The translations under genes were made by a program, and so were the position numbers. Positions 13,369 to 13,425 of a stretch of 13,425 nt of DNA are shown piece by piece. Positions within the stretch are counted from its first letter, which is position 1. The number at the start of each line of letters is the position of its first letter. A model generated the notes under the pieces. It saw only the letters and a program-made list of their open reading frames with translations. It was not told where the DNA came from and ran no database searches. Origin of the DNA: Pseudomonadota bacterium (GTDB lineage: Bacteria; Pseudomonadota; Alphaproteobacteria; Rhizobiales; Xanthobacteraceae); contig JAEWBW010000369.1 in NCBI GenBank assembly GCA_023390955.1, positions 1 through 13,425 on the forward strand, written 5' to 3'.

Positions 13369-13425
13369 CGTCATCCTGAGGCGCTCGCGTAGCGAGCCTC
13401 GAAGGATGTACGGCCCCGATGCAGC
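13369..13425. repeat. Intergenic palindromic repeat element, copy 2 (cut by window end)
   Basis: CGTCATCCTGAGG (13369-13381), an inner perfect hairpin GCTCGC-GTA-GCGAGC, then GCCTCGAAGGATG (13396-13408) and CGGCC...TGCAGC. This matches copy 1 (4227-4355) read on the opposite strand, with a shorter central part. It continues beyond the window. It may also serve as the transcript end of the DUF6894 gene. Confidence 0.8.

Overview
The window looks like chromosomal DNA of a Bradyrhizobium-type alphaproteobacterium. This is judged from high GC, codon use, the style of intergenic palindromic repeats carrying 'TCATCCTGAGG...CCTCGAAGGATG' and 'TCATTGCGAG...CTCGCAATGA', and protein families typical of that group (DUF6894, a giant coiled-coil protein, a three-gene MlaEFD-like operon). 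The genus is inferred and was not tested by any search.

Layout. Positions 2-4066 (+) hold the 3' part of a very large structural protein. It has an almost unbroken 22-residue (two 11-mers) repeat lattice, then a conventional coiled-coil region, a Pro/Arg-rich linker and a globular C-terminal domain. A strong intrinsic terminator and a gene-free stretch (4067-4489) with two palindromic repeat elements follow. On the minus strand, 7304 to 4490 is a tight three-gene lipid-transport operon: STAS+MlaE permease, MlaF-type ATPase and MlaD-type MCE protein. Divergent from it is an enolase-superfamily dipeptide epimerase (7438-8433, +). Its 3' end overlaps that of a convergent MFS transporter (8403-9599, -). 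Divergent from the transporter is a Bradyrhizobium-style hypothetical protein with a long Ala/Pro/Glu-rich middle (9687-11093, +).

From 11.1 kb to the end lies a cluster of small genes: 66-aa and 68-aa hypotheticals (+), a 29-aa single-span membrane peptide (-), a DUF6894 protein (+), a Crp/Fnr-family regulator with a GTG start (+) and a second DUF6894 protein (+). The partial copy of a palindromic repeat at the right edge is the same family as the one near 4.3 kb.

The most interesting signal is regulatory. The inverted repeat TAAC-N4-GTTA occurs upstream of three genes in the small-gene cluster: the 66-aa gene, the Crp/Fnr gene itself and the second DUF6894 gene. The last two sites share an identical 12-base core (TAACATAGGTTA). 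Its size and symmetry suit a Crp/Fnr-type dimer, so the cluster may be a self-regulated local regulon. A run of ten G lies between the operator and the start of the regulator gene and could be a slippage switch. The second notable item is the apolipoprotein-like 22-residue periodicity of the giant protein, which is encoded next to, and convergent with, a lipid-transport operon.
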